Shown in pieces: positions 44,087 through 52,424 of a stretch of 64,000 nt of DNA (position 1 is the stretch's first letter; each line of letters opens with the position of its first letter). The position numbers and the translations under genes were made by a program. Location: positions 62,001 through 126,000 of the forward strand of contig NZ_BKDJ01000001.1 in NCBI RefSeq assembly GCF_008580665.1, given 5' to 3'. The stretch is from Zafaria cholistanensis. GTDB taxonomy: Bacteria > Actinomycetota > Actinomycetes > Actinomycetales > Micrococcaceae. The notes beneath the pieces are model-generated. The model did no database searches, was not told the DNA's origin, and saw only the letters and a list, made by a program, of their open reading frames with translations.

Positions 44087-45013
44087 ATGCTTGATTCCCT
44101 GCCTGATGTCAATCCCCTGGGTGCAGCCGTGTCCGACGCCGGGGCCTCCGAACCCGCGACGGTGCGGGTCCGGATGGAGTTGGCGTACGACGGTGCGGCG
44201 TTTAACGGGTGGGCCACCCAGCCCGGGCTGCCCACCGTCCAGGGGGCGCTGGAGGCGGCCCTGGCGCTGCTGGTGCGCCGGCCCGTGCGGACCGTGGTGG
44301 CCGGACGGACCGACGCCGGCGTCCACGCCCGCGGACAGGTGGTGCACTTTGACCTGACGCCGGGGGAGTGGGAGGCACTGCCGCGCGGCCAGGCGATCGA
44401 ACCGGCCCGGGCGCTGGTGCGCCGGGTCCGGGGAGTGCTCTCCCGGCTGGAGGGCGCGGTGTTCGTGCATTCGGCGGCACTGGCGGCACCGGGGTTCGAC
44501 GCGCGTTTTTCCGCCTTGTGGCGCCGGTATTCCTACCGGATCGCCGACGGGCCCGAACGGTGGGACCCGCTGACCCGTGCCACGACGCTGTGGCACGGGC
44601 AGTCCCTGGATGCGGACCTCATGAACGCGGAGGCGGCCACGGTGGCCGGGCGCCATGACTTCCACTCCTTCTGCAAGCCCCGCGAGGGGGCGACGACGAT
44701 CCGCACCCTGGAGGAGTTCCGCTTTGCCCGCGGGGAGGACGGGGTCCTGGTGGCCCACCTGCGGGCGGATGCGTTCTGCCACAACATGGTCCGGGCCCTG
44801 GTCGGGGCCGCCCTGATGGTTGGCGACGGCCGGGAGCCGCGGGGGTGGCTGGCCGGGAGGCTGGTGGAGAAGGTCCGCGACTCGAAGACCCGGTTGGCCG
44901 CCCCGCACCCGCTGGTGCTGGAGGAGGTGGCCTACCCGGGGACCGCGGAGCTGGCGGCCCGGGCCGAACAGACCCGGGCACGGCGCGCGGCGCACGACGT
45001 CGACGCGCGTTGA
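44087..45013 (+). CDS. truA: tRNA pseudouridine(38-40) synthase TruA
   Basis: Converts uridine to pseudouridine in the tRNA anticodon arm; 308 residues from ATG 44087 (an in-frame GTG at 44012 is less likely). The catalytic Asp76 is in VVAGRTDAGVHARGQVVHF. YDGAAFNGWATQPGLPTVQG and DFHSFCK are further signatures. The gene commonly follows rplQ. It ends 18 bp from the convergent tadC end, with no hairpin between. Confidence 0.94.
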   Translation: MLDSLPDVNPLGAAVSDAGASEPATVRVRMELAYDGAAFNGWATQPGLPTVQGALEAALALLVRRPVRTVVAGRTDAGVHARGQVVHFDLTPGEWEALPRGQAIEPARALVRRVRGVLSRLEGAVFVHSAALAAPGFDARFSALWRRYSYRIADGPERWDPLTRATTLWHGQSLDADLMNAEAATVAGRHDFHSFCKPREGATTIRTLEEFRFARGEDGVLVAHLRADAFCHNMVRALVGAALMVGDGREPRGWLAGRLVEKVRDSKTRLAAPHPLVLEEVAYPGTAELAARAEQTRARRAAHDVDAR

Positions 45014-45031
45014 CGCCGCAGGTTCCGCCGG

Positions 45032-45922
45032 TCAGCCAAACATGCCGCTCTTCATCATGTTGATCGCGGCCGGGCCCATGATCACGATGAACAGCGTGGG
45101 GAAGATGAAGAACAGCAGCGGGAAGAGGATCTTCACGGGAAGCTGCATGGCCTTCTCTTCGGCGCGCTGGCGCCGCTTGATGCGCATCTGCCCGGCCTGG
45201 GTCCGGAGCACCCGGGTGATGCCGATGCCGTAGCGGTCCGCCTGGACCACGGCCCGGATGAAGGCCTTGAGGTCCTGCACGGAGGAGCGGTCGGCCATTG
45301 CCTGGTACGCCTCGCCGCGGGACCGTCCCACCTGGATCTCCTGCAGCGTCCTGCCCATCTCCTCGGCCATGGGTCCCGAACTTCCGGCCGCCACGCGGGC
45401 CATGGCCGCCTCGAACCCCAAGCCGGCCTCCACCGATATCAGCAGCTGGTCGAGCATGTTGGGCAACTCCAACTGGATGGCTTCCTGGCGCTTGATGCCC
45501 ACGTTGTAGACCAGCAGGTCCGGCAGGAAATATCCGAAGGACGTCAGCAACAGGAACAGCAGGAAGGACGTGGAGTCGATCCCCTTGGCCATGAGCAGCA
45601 GCCCCGGTGCGGCCCCCGCCACGGCCAGTACCGGCTTGAGAATCAGGACACGGTCCAGCGGCCACGCGGCCGGGCGTCCGGCCATGGCCAGCAGCCGGTC
45701 CAACTTGGCCGCGTAGGTTCCCGGGGTGATCCGCCGGGCAATGGCGGCGAACTCCGCCTCCGCGAGGACCTGGTGCTCTGTGCTCTCTGCACCGATGCGG
45801 GAGAGGTTGCGCCGGATCAGCACAAACTGGTTCCGGTCCACCGCCACCAGTCCCCACGTGAGGAAGGCCAGCGGCAGCACCAGCAGGGCGATCCCCAGCC
45901 AGCCCATGATTCCGATTCCCAT
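45032..45922 (-). CDS. tadC: Tad/Flp pilus membrane protein TadC (T2SF domain)
   Basis: Inner-membrane platform protein of the Tad pilus machine; 296 residues. The T2SF/GspF domain is at about 150-285, with LPNMLDQLLISVEAGLGFEA. Two hydrophobic segments at the N-terminus and two at the C-terminus (PLLFFIFPTLFIVIMGPAAI) are transmembrane. Last gene of the operon flp to tadC; the order tadB then tadC tells it from TadB. Confidence 0.88.
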   Translation of the reverse strand: MGIGIMGWLGIALLVLPLAFLTWGLVAVDRNQFVLIRRNLSRIGAESTEHQVLAEAEFAAIARRITPGTYAAKLDRLLAMAGRPAAWPLDRVLILKPVLAVAGAAPGLLLMAKGIDSTSFLLFLLLTSFGYFLPDLLVYNVGIKRQEAIQLELPNMLDQLLISVEAGLGFEAAMARVAAGSSGPMAEEMGRTLQEIQVGRSRGEAYQAMADRSSVQDLKAFIRAVVQADRYGIGITRVLRTQAGQMRIKRRQRAEEKAMQLPVKILFPLLFFIFPTLFIVIMGPAAINMMKSGMFG

Positions 45923-45931
45923 GGTTCCCCC

Positions 45932-46897
45932 CTAGAACTTGATCTTGATCATGCGGCTCATCCAGAAGGAGCCGATGACGAGCATGATGCCGCCGACGGC
46001 GAGCATCCCGAACCCCAGCGGGTGGGAGAACAGGGTGCTGAGGTAGCCGGGGTTCATGACGAACAGGACGCCACTGATGCCAAAGGGCAGCGCGATCAGG
46101 ATGTAGGCGGAGATCTTGCCTTCCGCGGACAGCGCCCGCACCTGGCCCTTGATCTGGGCGCGTTCGCGGATGGTGCCGCCCACCTGGTCCAGCACCTCGG
46201 CCAGGTCGCCGCCGACCTCGCGGTTGATCTGGATCGCTTCCCCGATCCAGGAGAAGTCCTCCGAGTCCATGCGGCGCGCGGTGTCGATCAGGGTCGCCTC
46301 GGGATTGCGCCCCATGCGGATCTCGTTGACCACCCGGGCCAGCTCCTCGCCCATGGGCGCATCGAATTCCTGGGCGGCGGAGTCAAGGGCGCGCATGACG
46401 GAGTGCCCTGCGCGGAGGCTGCCCGTGAGCGTCATGATCAGGTCCGGCAGCTGGTTGTCGAACTGGGTCCGCCGCCGCTCCCGCAGCAAAACCAGCACTC
46501 CCCACCCCGCAAACGGCACCAGCAGGGCCAGCAACACGCCAAGCCCCGGTCCGGCCAGCGCGGTGCCGAGGAGTCCGGCGACCACGGCCCCGGCGGCCAG
46601 CAGCACCATGAACTCCGCGGGGGAGAGCTTGAGCCCGGCCCCCCGCAGCGCCTCCTGGCGGAACAGGCCGCGTCCGGTGGTCCCAATGGTGCGTTCGGCA
46701 GCCCCCACGGCGGCCCCGCTGAAGCGGGCGAGCAGGGATGCCGGCCGGGCGGCGCTGGTGAACGTGGACGTACTGACCAGCCAGCTGCGCCGCTCGCGGT
46801 CGATCTCCGCGCTGGCCGGCCGGTAGACCGTGAACAGCAGGACTATTGCTGCGGCGAGGCACGCGGTGATCCCGCCAACGATGGGCACCAGTTCCAT
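45932..46897 (-). CDS. tadB: Tad/Flp pilus membrane protein TadB (T2SF domain)
   Basis: Second platform protein of the Tad system, 321 residues. QLPDLIMTLTGSLRAGHSVM marks the T2SF domain (about 155-285). Transmembrane segments are visible near residues 5-20, 95-140 and at the C-terminus. It lies between cpaF (2 bp upstream) and tadC (9 bp downstream), so the cluster is tightly linked. It probably forms the membrane core that the CpaF ATPase drives. Confidence 0.88.
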   Translation of the reverse strand: MELVPIVGGITACLAAAIVLLFTVYRPASAEIDRERRSWLVSTSTFTSAARPASLLARFSGAAVGAAERTIGTTGRGLFRQEALRGAGLKLSPAEFMVLLAAGAVVAGLLGTALAGPGLGVLLALLVPFAGWGVLVLLRERRRTQFDNQLPDLIMTLTGSLRAGHSVMRALDSAAQEFDAPMGEELARVVNEIRMGRNPEATLIDTARRMDSEDFSWIGEAIQINREVGGDLAEVLDQVGGTIRERAQIKGQVRALSAEGKISAYILIALPFGISGVLFVMNPGYLSTLFSHPLGFGMLAVGGIMLVIGSFWMSRMIKIKF

Positions 46898-46899
46898 GG

Positions 46900-48588
46900 C
46901 TACCGCCTGCCTGTCGCCGCGGGGGTCCGGGGGTTCCCAAATACGCCCGGCGGCAGGACGATGCCCATGTCCTGGAAGCGGTCCAGGAACCGGGGGCGGA
47001 CGCCGGTCGCCTGCGGCCGGCCGAGGAACCGGCCGTTGGGATCGATCCCCGCCGAATAGTCGAAGAGGAATGCGTCCTGCAGGGTGACGATGTCCCCTTC
47101 CATGCCCTGGACCTCCGTGATGTGGGTGACGCGGCGGGTTCCGTCGCGCAGGCGGGTGAGCTGGACGATCAGGTCAACGGCCGAGGCGATCTGTTCGCGG
47201 ACCGCCCGCAGCGGAAGGTCCATGCCGGCCATCAGCACCAGCGTCTCGAGGCGGGCGATCGCGTCGCGCGGTGTGTTGGCGTGGACGGTGGAAATGGAGC
47301 CGTCGTGTCCGGTGTTCATGGCCTGCAGCATGTCCAGGGTCTCGCCGCCCCGGACCTCCCCGACCACGATCCGGTCCGGGCGCATGCGCAGCGAGTTGCG
47401 CACCAGCTCCCGAATAGTCACGGCGCCCTTGCCCTCGATGTTTGCCGGGCGGCTCTCCAGCCGCACCACGTGCTCCTGCTGGAGTTGGAGCTCCACGGCA
47501 TCCTCGATCGTGATGATGCGCTCGTCGCTGGGAATGAACCCGGAGAGCACGTTCAGCAGGGTCGTCTTGCCCGTGCCGGTGCCGCCGGCAACGATGATGT
47601 TCAGGCGGGCCTTGACGCAGGCGTCGAGCAGGTGCGCCATGTCCGGGCTCAGGGTGCCGAAGTCGATCAGGTTGCGCACGGTGTAGGGGCTCTTGCTGAA
47701 TTTGCGGATGGTCAGCGTGGCCCCGCTGACAGCCAGCGGCGGGATGATCGCGTTGACGCGGCTGCCGTCCTCGAGCCGGGCATCCACCAGCGGGGACGAT
47801 TCGTCGATGCGCCGGCCTACCCGGGAGACGATGCGTTCGATTACCCGGCGCAGCTGCTCCTCCGAGCTGAAGGTCGCTTCGGAGAGGGTCAGCTGGCCGC
47901 CGCGCTCCACATAGATCCGGTCTGCCCCGTTCACCATGATCTCGGTGATGTCTTCATCGTCCAGCAGGCGCTGGATCGGCCCCAGCCCCAGGACCTCGTC
48001 GGCGATTTCGCGGATCAGCCGCCGCCGCTCCTCGGGGGAGAGCGGCACCTGCTCCTGGTCGATCACCTCGCTGAGTTCGTCGCGGGCGAGCTGGCGCACC
48101 GCCTCCTCGGTCAGGGAGGTGTCCGTAAGGCGCGAACCGAGCCTGCCATACAGCGCCTCGCCGGCCCGGGCCTTGAGCCCGCCGAGGGCATCCACCTTCT
48201 CCTGGGGCGGCACCGGCTGGCTTGCCGCTCCGCGGGAGGCGAGCTTGGCGGCCAAACCGCGCAGCTCCTGGGGGGCGGCCGGGGCCGGACCGCCCGCTTC
48301 CCCGGCATCCCAGGAGGAACCCGGAACTGCGGCGGGCGCGGCCTCCACCCCGGCGGGAACAGGCTGGACCGGGAACGCGGACTGCGCGAAAACAGGCTGG
48401 ACCGGGAACGCGGGCTGGAACGGAAGCGCGGCCGCCTCCGGAACCGCCGGTTCCGGAACTATCGGTTCCGGAACTGCCAGCTCCGGAACTGCAGGGCCCG
48501 GCGCGCCGGCGCGTGGGCCTCCGGTAGCCAGGCCCTCGCGGGCCTCGCGTTCCTCGCGTAACTGGTTCAGGCGTTCGGCCAGGTTCAC
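46900..48588 (-). CDS. cpaF: Tad/Flp pilus assembly ATPase CpaF/TadA
   Basis: Secretion-type hexameric ATPase powering pilus assembly; 562 residues. Walker A GGTGTGKT is at 335-342, and the Asp-box and Walker B region includes [18 protein letters not shown]. The N-terminal 30-105 is a Pro/Val/Glu/Gln-rich repeat ([13 protein letters not shown]) not needed for the ATPase fold and unusual for the family. The start is GTG at 48588, overlapping the cpaE stop (GTGA). Confidence 0.93.
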   Translation of the reverse strand: MNLAERLNQLREEREAREGLATGGPRAGAPGPAVPELAVPEPIVPEPAVPEAAALPFQPAFPVQPVFAQSAFPVQPVPAGVEAAPAAVPGSSWDAGEAGGPAPAAPQELRGLAAKLASRGAASQPVPPQEKVDALGGLKARAGEALYGRLGSRLTDTSLTEEAVRQLARDELSEVIDQEQVPLSPEERRRLIREIADEVLGLGPIQRLLDDEDITEIMVNGADRIYVERGGQLTLSEATFSSEEQLRRVIERIVSRVGRRIDESSPLVDARLEDGSRVNAIIPPLAVSGATLTIRKFSKSPYTVRNLIDFGTLSPDMAHLLDACVKARLNIIVAGGTGTGKTTLLNVLSGFIPSDERIITIEDAVELQLQQEHVVRLESRPANIEGKGAVTIRELVRNSLRMRPDRIVVGEVRGGETLDMLQAMNTGHDGSISTVHANTPRDAIARLETLVLMAGMDLPLRAVREQIASAVDLIVQLTRLRDGTRRVTHITEVQGMEGDIVTLQDAFLFDYSAGIDPNGRFLGRPQATGVRPRFLDRFQDMGIVLPPGVFGNPRTPAATGRR

Positions 48589-49778
48589 TTGACAACCTCC
48601 CGTCGGTGGAGCTTGCGCTCGGTCTTCATGCTGGGGTCGAACCGCCTGGCCAGCTTGTCCAGGCTGCGCCAGGCACCTTCCCGCATCGGCTCGGTCAGCA
48701 GGGGCACGCCCTTGTTGGTGCTCAGCGGCACCGCACGGGAGTGCGGAACCACGGTGTCCACCGGAATTCCGATCGAGGTTTCCACGTCCTGGACGGACAG
48801 GCCGGTGCGCCGGTCCGCGAAGTTGAGCACCACGTGCCGGCCCTGCGGGATCAGCTGCAGTTCCTTGAGCACGCTGAGCCCGGAGTTCAGGCCGCGGATG
48901 CTGGGCACGTCCATGCCAATCACCCAGACCGCGTCGGTGGCCTGTTCCAGCACGGCCAGCAGGTGCTCGCCGAGGCCCGGCGCGGTGTCCAGCACCACGT
49001 ACTGGAACTCGGCGGCCAGCTGGTTGATCAGCACGGCTACCTGTTCGGCGGTGATCAGGTCAGCGTCCGCCGGATTCTTGGGTCCGCACAGCGCGTAGAC
49101 CCCGGTCTCGTCAACGGTGAGGAAGGCCTTGAGCACCATGGAGTCCTGGGCTGCTGCCCCGAACACAGCATCCGTGATGGTGTGCTCCGGATTCACGTTC
49201 AGGGCGCTGGCGACGTCCCCGAACTGCAGGTCCAGGTCGACGATCACCACGCCCATCGGGGCCGTCCTGCCCAATCCCACGGCCAGGTTGGTGGCGACGG
49301 TGGTTTTGCCCACCCCGCCCTTGGGCGACATGACCGCAATGACGCGGCCCTGGCTCCGGTCCCCGGAACTGCCGTCTCCGCCCTGGCGGCGGCGGGACTC
49401 CGTGGCAAGGCAGGCGCGTTCCAGGAGCAGGCGCAGCTCGGCCGGATCCGCAGCCGGATCCGCGATGTCGCGGATGCCGGCGCGCATCGCGGCAACCAGT
49501 TCCTCCGGCGCCGGGGTGCCGGCGAGGACCACCGAAAGGTCCGAATGCTGCAGGTCCAGTTCCAGGGCCAGGCGGAAGGCGGCCTGGCGGTCGACATCCG
49601 GACCGAAGAGCACGACGTCGGTCGGCTCGCCGATGCTGCGCGTGAGCAGGTCCCGCGGGGTGAGGTTGACGGCCTCGGCGGGAATGCGGTGGATGGTGCC
49701 GGGCATCGCGTCGTTCACTGCGGCGCGCAGGCGGCGTTCGAAGTCCGGGGCGTCGGTCAGGAGAAGGAAACGGCTCAC
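48585..49778 (-). CDS. cpaE: Tad/Flp pilus assembly ATPase CpaE/TadZ
   Basis: MinD-like ATPase thought to position the pilus machine; 397 residues from GTG 49778, which overlaps the cpaB stop. A receiver-like domain without a clear phospho-acceptor occupies about 1-125. The deviant Walker A KGGVGKTT is at 153-160, followed by VIVDLDLQFGDVASALN. It overlaps cpaF by 4 bp. An earlier in-frame start would run deep into cpaB and is rejected. Confidence 0.88.
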   Translation of the reverse strand: MSRFLLLTDAPDFERRLRAAVNDAMPGTIHRIPAEAVNLTPRDLLTRSIGEPTDVVLFGPDVDRQAAFRLALELDLQHSDLSVVLAGTPAPEELVAAMRAGIRDIADPAADPAELRLLLERACLATESRRRQGGDGSSGDRSQGRVIAVMSPKGGVGKTTVATNLAVGLGRTAPMGVVIVDLDLQFGDVASALNVNPEHTITDAVFGAAAQDSMVLKAFLTVDETGVYALCGPKNPADADLITAEQVAVLINQLAAEFQYVVLDTAPGLGEHLLAVLEQATDAVWVIGMDVPSIRGLNSGLSVLKELQLIPQGRHVVLNFADRRTGLSVQDVETSIGIPVDTVVPHSRAVPLSTNKGVPLLTEPMREGAWRSLDKLARRFDPSMKTERKLHRREVVK

Positions 49779-50518
49779 TTCAGTACCTCGTTCACGTCGA
49801 TGACCGAGCGGTTGCCCGGGTTGGTGTCGTCGTTCTGCTTGGACAGCCACAGTTCGCCGTAGATCTGCGTGTGGACGATCTTGGTGGCCTGGACCGAATC
49901 GACGCCCAGGGTGACGTAGGCCGAACCCGAGGGCAGGGCGGTGGTGCCTTCCGGGGTGGCAGTCTGCTCGCTGGGGGCGATCTGGATCGCGGTGACCAGG
50001 ACCCCGTCGTAGAGGTGCTTGGAGAGTTTGACCTCCTCCGCGTCCTCGGAGCCCTTTTCCTTGACGCTGAAGTTGGTGAAGACGCCCACCTTGTCCCCGG
50101 CCTTGAGGTTGCCGCCGGCCACGCGCTCAGGTTCCAGGAGGATGGTCACCTCCTGCAGGCCGGCCGGCACCTGGACCGCTCCGGGGGTGAGCAGGGCGGA
50201 TTCAGCGACCAGCTTGGCGTCTAGAAGCTGCTCGCCCGCGAGGATCTCCGAGGCCACGACCTTGTCCGTGATATCCGCCAGGGAGCTGAGCGCCCCCGGT
50301 GCGATGGCGGCCCCGGGGATCGACCGGGTCTCCAGCGAGGAGGCCAGCTCCTCCACCGGGGTACCGGCCGGGATGTCCCTGGATGCGACCAGGACCGTGA
50401 CCGGCTCCAGGTCCTTCTGGGCGCGCGCGTCAGCGGCGCTGACGTAGTTGAAAAGCAGGACGGCGCCGACGATGGCCAAGACCAGCGCTGCTGTGCCCCC
50501 AAGCAGCCGTGTTTTCAT
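49775..50518 (-). CDS. cpaB: Flp pilus assembly protein CpaB (SAF domain)
   Basis: Membrane-anchored periplasmic-side protein of 247 residues. A transmembrane anchor is at 6-27 (LGGTAALVLAIVGAVLLFNY), and the SAF domain runs from about 40 to 105 (VTVLVASRDIPAGTPVEELA). RcpC/CpaB proteins are needed for pilus assembly; there is no secretin partner here, as expected in a Gram-positive. The ATG at 50518 lies behind two hairpins separating it from tadG. Confidence 0.88.
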   Translation of the reverse strand: MKTRLLGGTAALVLAIVGAVLLFNYVSAADARAQKDLEPVTVLVASRDIPAGTPVEELASSLETRSIPGAAIAPGALSSLADITDKVVASEILAGEQLLDAKLVAESALLTPGAVQVPAGLQEVTILLEPERVAGGNLKAGDKVGVFTNFSVKEKGSEDAEEVKLSKHLYDGVLVTAIQIAPSEQTATPEGTTALPSGSAYVTLGVDSVQATKIVHTQIYGELWLSKQNDDTNPGNRSVIDVNEVLK

Positions 50519-50556
50519 CTGTTTCCCCCAGAGTTGAGCCGTGATTCATTGCCTTG

Positions 50557-50640
50557 TTGTGGCACACCAGGCCTTGCCGGCCTGGTGCGCCACAACGAAT
50601 GTGGTTGCGGGGGCACGCCCCCAAGATGCGCCCCCGCAAC
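50557..50640 (-). other. Two stable hairpins between the tadG-like gene and cpaB
   Basis: Hairpin 1 (50557-50595) has arms with GTGGC..CACCAGGCC and one mismatch. Hairpin 2 (50604-50614 with 50630-50640) has the perfect stem GTTGCGGGGGC/GCCCCCGCAAC, and its loop contains CCCCCAAG on the plus strand. Together they look like a mid-operon processing or partial termination region. Confidence 0.6.
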
Positions 50641-50643
50641 GGG

Positions 50644-51735
50644 TCACCTGCTTAAGGTGACGATGTTGGCCCCGGTCGTGGACGGGGCACTGCCTGTGGT
50701 GGCCGCAAAGGCCTCGTCATCCGTAAAGACGTACCGGACGAAGCGTCCGACGAAGCCCATGTCGCTCTGCTCGCGGCGACTGTACCGGAAGGTCTCTGCA
50801 GCATCGGTGGTCATATAGCTGGGGCCTCCCCCGGCGGTGAAGTACCACCCGCGGATCTCGAAGGCGGCGTGAGCCCAGATCCTGTAGTTCTTCTTGTCCG
50901 TGGCGTCGAAGACCGGCAGCAGGGCCACCACCCGTCCGCCCGATTCGAGGGTGGCCTTCCACTCCGCCATCCGGGCGCTGCAGTTGGTTTCCCAGGCATT
51001 GCCTCCCTTGGCGACGATCCAGGTGCCGGCGGTGGTGTCGACGTTGCAGGAGCCGGTCGGGTTGGGCGGCAGCCATCCGAAGCCGCCCGGAATTTCCAGG
51101 CCGGAACCCGTGTCGTGGCATTTATCCTCCCGGACCGGGTCCTTCACACCGTGGCTCATGATGAACTGCAGGGTCCCGTCGGTGGTGGGCGAGGCATCCA
51201 TCTCGCAGCGGGAGAAGGCCAGCGGGAACTTCGAGATCACCCGCTTCGGCGCCCCCCAAGAGGCGCTGGCAGTGGCGCTGACCGGGACTCCGTCCGCGTA
51301 GGCCGGGTCCAGGACCTGGGCAAAGAAGACGGAGAGCCTGCCAAACGCCGGTCCACTGCTTTCGGCGGCCCGGGTGACGGTGGTGACCCTGCCGGCCGCC
51401 AGGTCCAGTGTCACGGGCGGGACTTGGGTGAGGCCGTCGTTGGCGCTGGCGTTGGCCAGGACCTGGGCCTTGTTCTGGTAATCGGTGCAACCGGGATCGG
51501 TGGGGCTCTTGGCGCACGCGTTGGCGATGGAGAGCGCCGCGGTGTCCGCCCCATTCTGCAGCTGTGCCTTTTCCCAGTAGATCCGCCCCACATCGACGGA
51601 AATGGCGGCGAAGCCCAGGAGCATCGTCATCATGACGGCGACGATGACCGCCGTCGCGCCCCGTTCCGGGTGGTGCCCGGTGGAACGGCCCCGTGCGTGG
51701 CCGGCCCGGGGCCGGCGCGTGACTAGCCGCCGCAT
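50644..51735 (-). CDS. TadG-like Flp pilus protein
   Basis: Predicted exported protein of 363 residues. The hydrophobic N-terminal segment (about 30-55) begins at RGATAVIVAVMMTMLLGFAA, followed by DVGRIYWEKAQLQNGADTAA, the signature of the TadG/Tad_C putative pilus family. The rest is a Cys-containing extracellular domain with low similarity to characterised proteins. The gene overlaps tadE by 13 bp. Exact role is unknown; minor pilin or pilus-associated protein is inferred. Confidence 0.8.
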   Translation of the reverse strand: MRRLVTRRPRAGHARGRSTGHHPERGATAVIVAVMMTMLLGFAAISVDVGRIYWEKAQLQNGADTAALSIANACAKSPTDPGCTDYQNKAQVLANASANDGLTQVPPVTLDLAAGRVTTVTRAAESSGPAFGRLSVFFAQVLDPAYADGVPVSATASASWGAPKRVISKFPLAFSRCEMDASPTTDGTLQFIMSHGVKDPVREDKCHDTGSGLEIPGGFGWLPPNPTGSCNVDTTAGTWIVAKGGNAWETNCSARMAEWKATLESGGRVVALLPVFDATDKKNYRIWAHAAFEIRGWYFTAGGGPSYMTTDAAETFRYSRREQSDMGFVGRFVRYVFTDDEAFAATTGSAPSTTGANIVTLSR

Positions 51736-52136
51736 CGCATGGCCGCCTTGCCGCTAAGCGTGATGGCCGGTCCCAGGAAGTCGAACCAGCCGGTCAGTGA
51801 CGCGTAACTGCGCTGCGTCGTGACCGTCACCAGCGCGCCCGGAGTGCAGGTGGCGGACGCGGTCGCGGAGAGCCCGGTGGCCATCGGCGCGGCCGCCTGT
51901 GCCGTCTGCGTGAGTTGGGTGGCGGAGTAGGTGCTGCTCCCTGAGTGGATCGCGTAGTAGCGGGCGCCTTCACGTGCGGCCTGGCTCAGCGAGATTTGCT
52001 GGTTGAAGGCATACCCGAATTCGATGATGCCGAAAACCAGCGTGACCAGGATCGGCAGAAGTAGTGCCATTTCCACGGCGGAGGCACCGCGTTCCCCCAA
52101 GAAACGCGCGTATCCGCCGAGTTTGCCGTGCCGCAT
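51723..52136 (-). CDS. tadE: TadE-family pilus protein
   Basis: Pseudopilin-like protein of 137 residues. ERGASAVEMALLLPILVTLV is the conserved TadE segment, with the EF.YAFN and AAREGARY motifs after it. I chose the ATG at 52136 because a GGGG stretch lies upstream; an in-frame start at 52163 lacks one. It probably needs cleavage by a prepilin peptidase, which is not encoded in this window. Confidence 0.85.
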   Translation of the reverse strand: MRHGKLGGYARFLGERGASAVEMALLLPILVTLVFGIIEFGYAFNQQISLSQAAREGARYYAIHSGSSTYSATQLTQTAQAAAPMATGLSATASATCTPGALVTVTTQRSYASLTGWFDFLGPAITLSGKAAMRCGG

Positions 52137-52174
52137 GAGAGCCCCCCAGCTACCCGTCGACATGTGGAGTGGTG

Positions 52175-52213
52175 GGTAGTGGGGGCGGCACGAACGGCGC
52201 CGCCCCCACTACC
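52175..52213 (-). terminator. Hairpin directly after flp
   Basis: Perfect 15-bp stem (52175-52189 with 52199-52213) with a 9-nt loop, 13 bp beyond the flp stop. It has no strong T-run, so partial termination or 3'-end protection of the short pilin mRNA is the likely role. Confidence 0.65.
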
Positions 52214-52226
52214 TTGGACCGCGACC

Positions 52227-52424
52227 TTACGGAAGCTGGCTGTTGACGGTGGTGAAGGCGTCCCTCAGGTTGCCGCCGATGAGGCCCACGACGGTGATGA
52301 TCACGGCGGCGATCAGCGCGACCATGATGCCGTACTCGACGGCGGTGGCGCCCTTCTCCTCGCGCTTTAGCTTGGCGCCGAGGACGTGCATGGTGGTCAT
52401 GATGTGTGCGGCGATGATGTTCAT
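52227..52424 (-). CDS. flp: Flp/Fap-type pilin
   Basis: Major pilin candidate of 65 residues, from ATG 52424 with GGGG upstream on its strand. The leader MNIIAAHIMTTMHVLGAKLK ends before EEKGATAVEYGIMVALIAAV, where the conserved Gly-Ala-Thr-Ala-Val-Glu-Tyr motif marks cleavage and the polymerising helix. First gene of the Tad operon. An upstream in-frame ATG (52469) would add 15 residues that do not fit the family. Confidence 0.92.
   Translation of the reverse strand: MNIIAAHIMTTMHVLGAKLKREEKGATAVEYGIMVALIAAVIITVVGLIGGNLRDAFTTVNSQLP

Noticed and set aside
52088-52108. CCCCCAAG in a possible small hairpin inside tadE
   Set aside because: It lies within coding sequence with only a 6-bp stem; codon constraints explain it.
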